A DNA stretch of 64,000 bases from Desulfobulbus oralis (GTDB lineage Bacteria; Desulfobacterota; Desulfobulbia; Desulfobulbales; Desulfobulbaceae), in the NCBI RefSeq assembly GCF_002952055.1, contig NZ_CP021255.1, forward strand, positions 1,428,851 to 1,492,850, read 5' to 3'. Below the pieces are notes generated by a model. It was not told the origin of the DNA. It ran no database searches and saw nothing but the letters and a program-made list of their open reading frames with translations. Below, piece after piece: positions 63,581 through 64,000 of the stretch; the first letter of the stretch is position 1, and the number at the start of each line of letters is the position of its first letter. The position numbers were made by a program, and so were the translations under genes.

Positions 63581-63646
63581 GGTATTTCTCCGTAAACGAG
63601 ATTGAAAAGATAAAACGCGCAGCTGCCCTGGGGCAGCGCGCTGCAA

Positions 63647-63844
63647 TTACAGATAGGGCAGCATCCGCCGCACGGTCTTCATGTCCGTACCGGCCACCAG
63701 GGTACGTTTGCGCAGATTGCGCTTCCGCTTGGTCGATTTCTTCGTGAGGATGTGGGAGGAAAAGGCCTTGCTCCGGCGAATCTTGCCGCTGCCGGTTGCC
63801 GTAAAACGCTTGGCCGCTCCCCTGTTGCTCTTCATTTTAGGCAT
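63647..63844 (-). CDS. rpmI: Large-subunit ribosomal protein L35
   Basis: A 65-residue very basic protein ([14 protein letters not shown] start, [18 protein letters not shown] core, ending RRMLPYL). ATG 63844 follows AAGGAGAACGACA. It is the second gene of the infC-rpmI-rplT operon. Confidence 0.97.
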   Translation of the reverse strand: MPKMKSNRGAAKRFTATGSGKIRRSKAFSSHILTKKSTKRKRNLRKRTLVAGTDMKTVRRMLPYL

Positions 63845-63899
63845 TGTCGTTCTCCTTATAGCGTCGCGATCGGGCGTGATTATGCCACCTGGGCCATGT

Positions 63900-64000
63900 T
63901 CAGGTTTTCGGGCCAACGAACATGACCAGCTGCCGGCCTTCCATTTTGGGCTCCTGCAGGATGCTGCAGTCGTCCCGGAGCATGTCGGCAATGTTTTGCA
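63900..64000 (-). CDS. infC: Translation initiation factor IF-3, C-terminal end
   Basis: Only the last 32 codons are inside the window. They read [19 protein letters not shown] and end MFVGPKT, the typical IF-3 C-terminus. The rest of the gene lies beyond base 64000. IF-3 binds the 30S subunit and checks initiator tRNA and start codon. Confidence 0.92.
   Translation of the reverse strand, partial: QNIADMLRDDCSILQEPKMEGRQLVMFVGPKT

Overview
The window is GC-rich bacterial DNA interrupted by several AT-rich islands and a block of insertion sequences. The gene set fits an anaerobic, lactate-oxidising member of the Desulfobacterota, probably a Desulfobulbus-like organism. It has menaquinone synthesis by the futalosine route, a lactate permease with FAD/iron-sulfur lactate oxidation genes, a type II secretion operon with GspN, and a cell-envelope protein with a CFI-box C-terminal domain. 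This placement is inferred from gene content only; there is no rRNA in the window.

Layout. 1-5028 (+): futalosine menaquinone genes (mqnC fragment, aminofutalosine deaminase-like amidohydrolase, mqnA, ubiE/menG, mqnP) and a DUF3108 protein. 5149-10165 (-): trmN6, yifB, two unknown genes and ssb. 10292-11324 (+): queD and queE for 7-deazaguanine synthesis. 11385-16472 (-): rdgB, a group II PLP decarboxylase, a U32 peptidase-family protein and a DUF4153 membrane protein. 16.5-19.0 kb (-): an AT-rich stretch with a GNAT enzyme and an LTA-synthase-like sulfatase. 19971-27364 (+): lactate operon (GlcD-type oxidase, GlcF-type Fe-S protein, LutC, a LutB-LutA fusion, LctP), closed by a strong terminator.

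27585-40908 (-): type II secretion operon, in transcription order GspG (fused behind a delta-60 repeat/CFI-box protein), H, I, J, K, L, M, N, C, D, E. No gspF or prepilin peptidase gene lies in the window. 41123-47132 (-): lolD, lolC/E-type permease, lysS and a HerA-like ATPase. 47247-50298: a small membrane protein and a YfhO-family protein whose middle is AT-rich and whose ends are GC-rich. 50333-58853: insertion sequences. A decayed IS30-like copy carries a nested ISL3-like element. Next to it lies a rearranged second IS30-like copy. Then two direct copies of a third IS bracket a very AT-rich gene for a salicylate-synthase-type chorismate enzyme. 59371-64000 (-): infC (end only), rpmI, rplT, pheS, pheT, ihfA, the classical translation/IHF operon, ending in a textbook terminator.

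The most unusual items are the in-frame fusion of an exported delta-60/CFI-box protein to the GspG major pseudopilin, the secretin with a TPR-like tail, and the orphan salicylate synthase carried between two IS copies. Each IS copy is frameshifted at a different homopolymer. No CRISPR array, tRNA or rRNA was seen.
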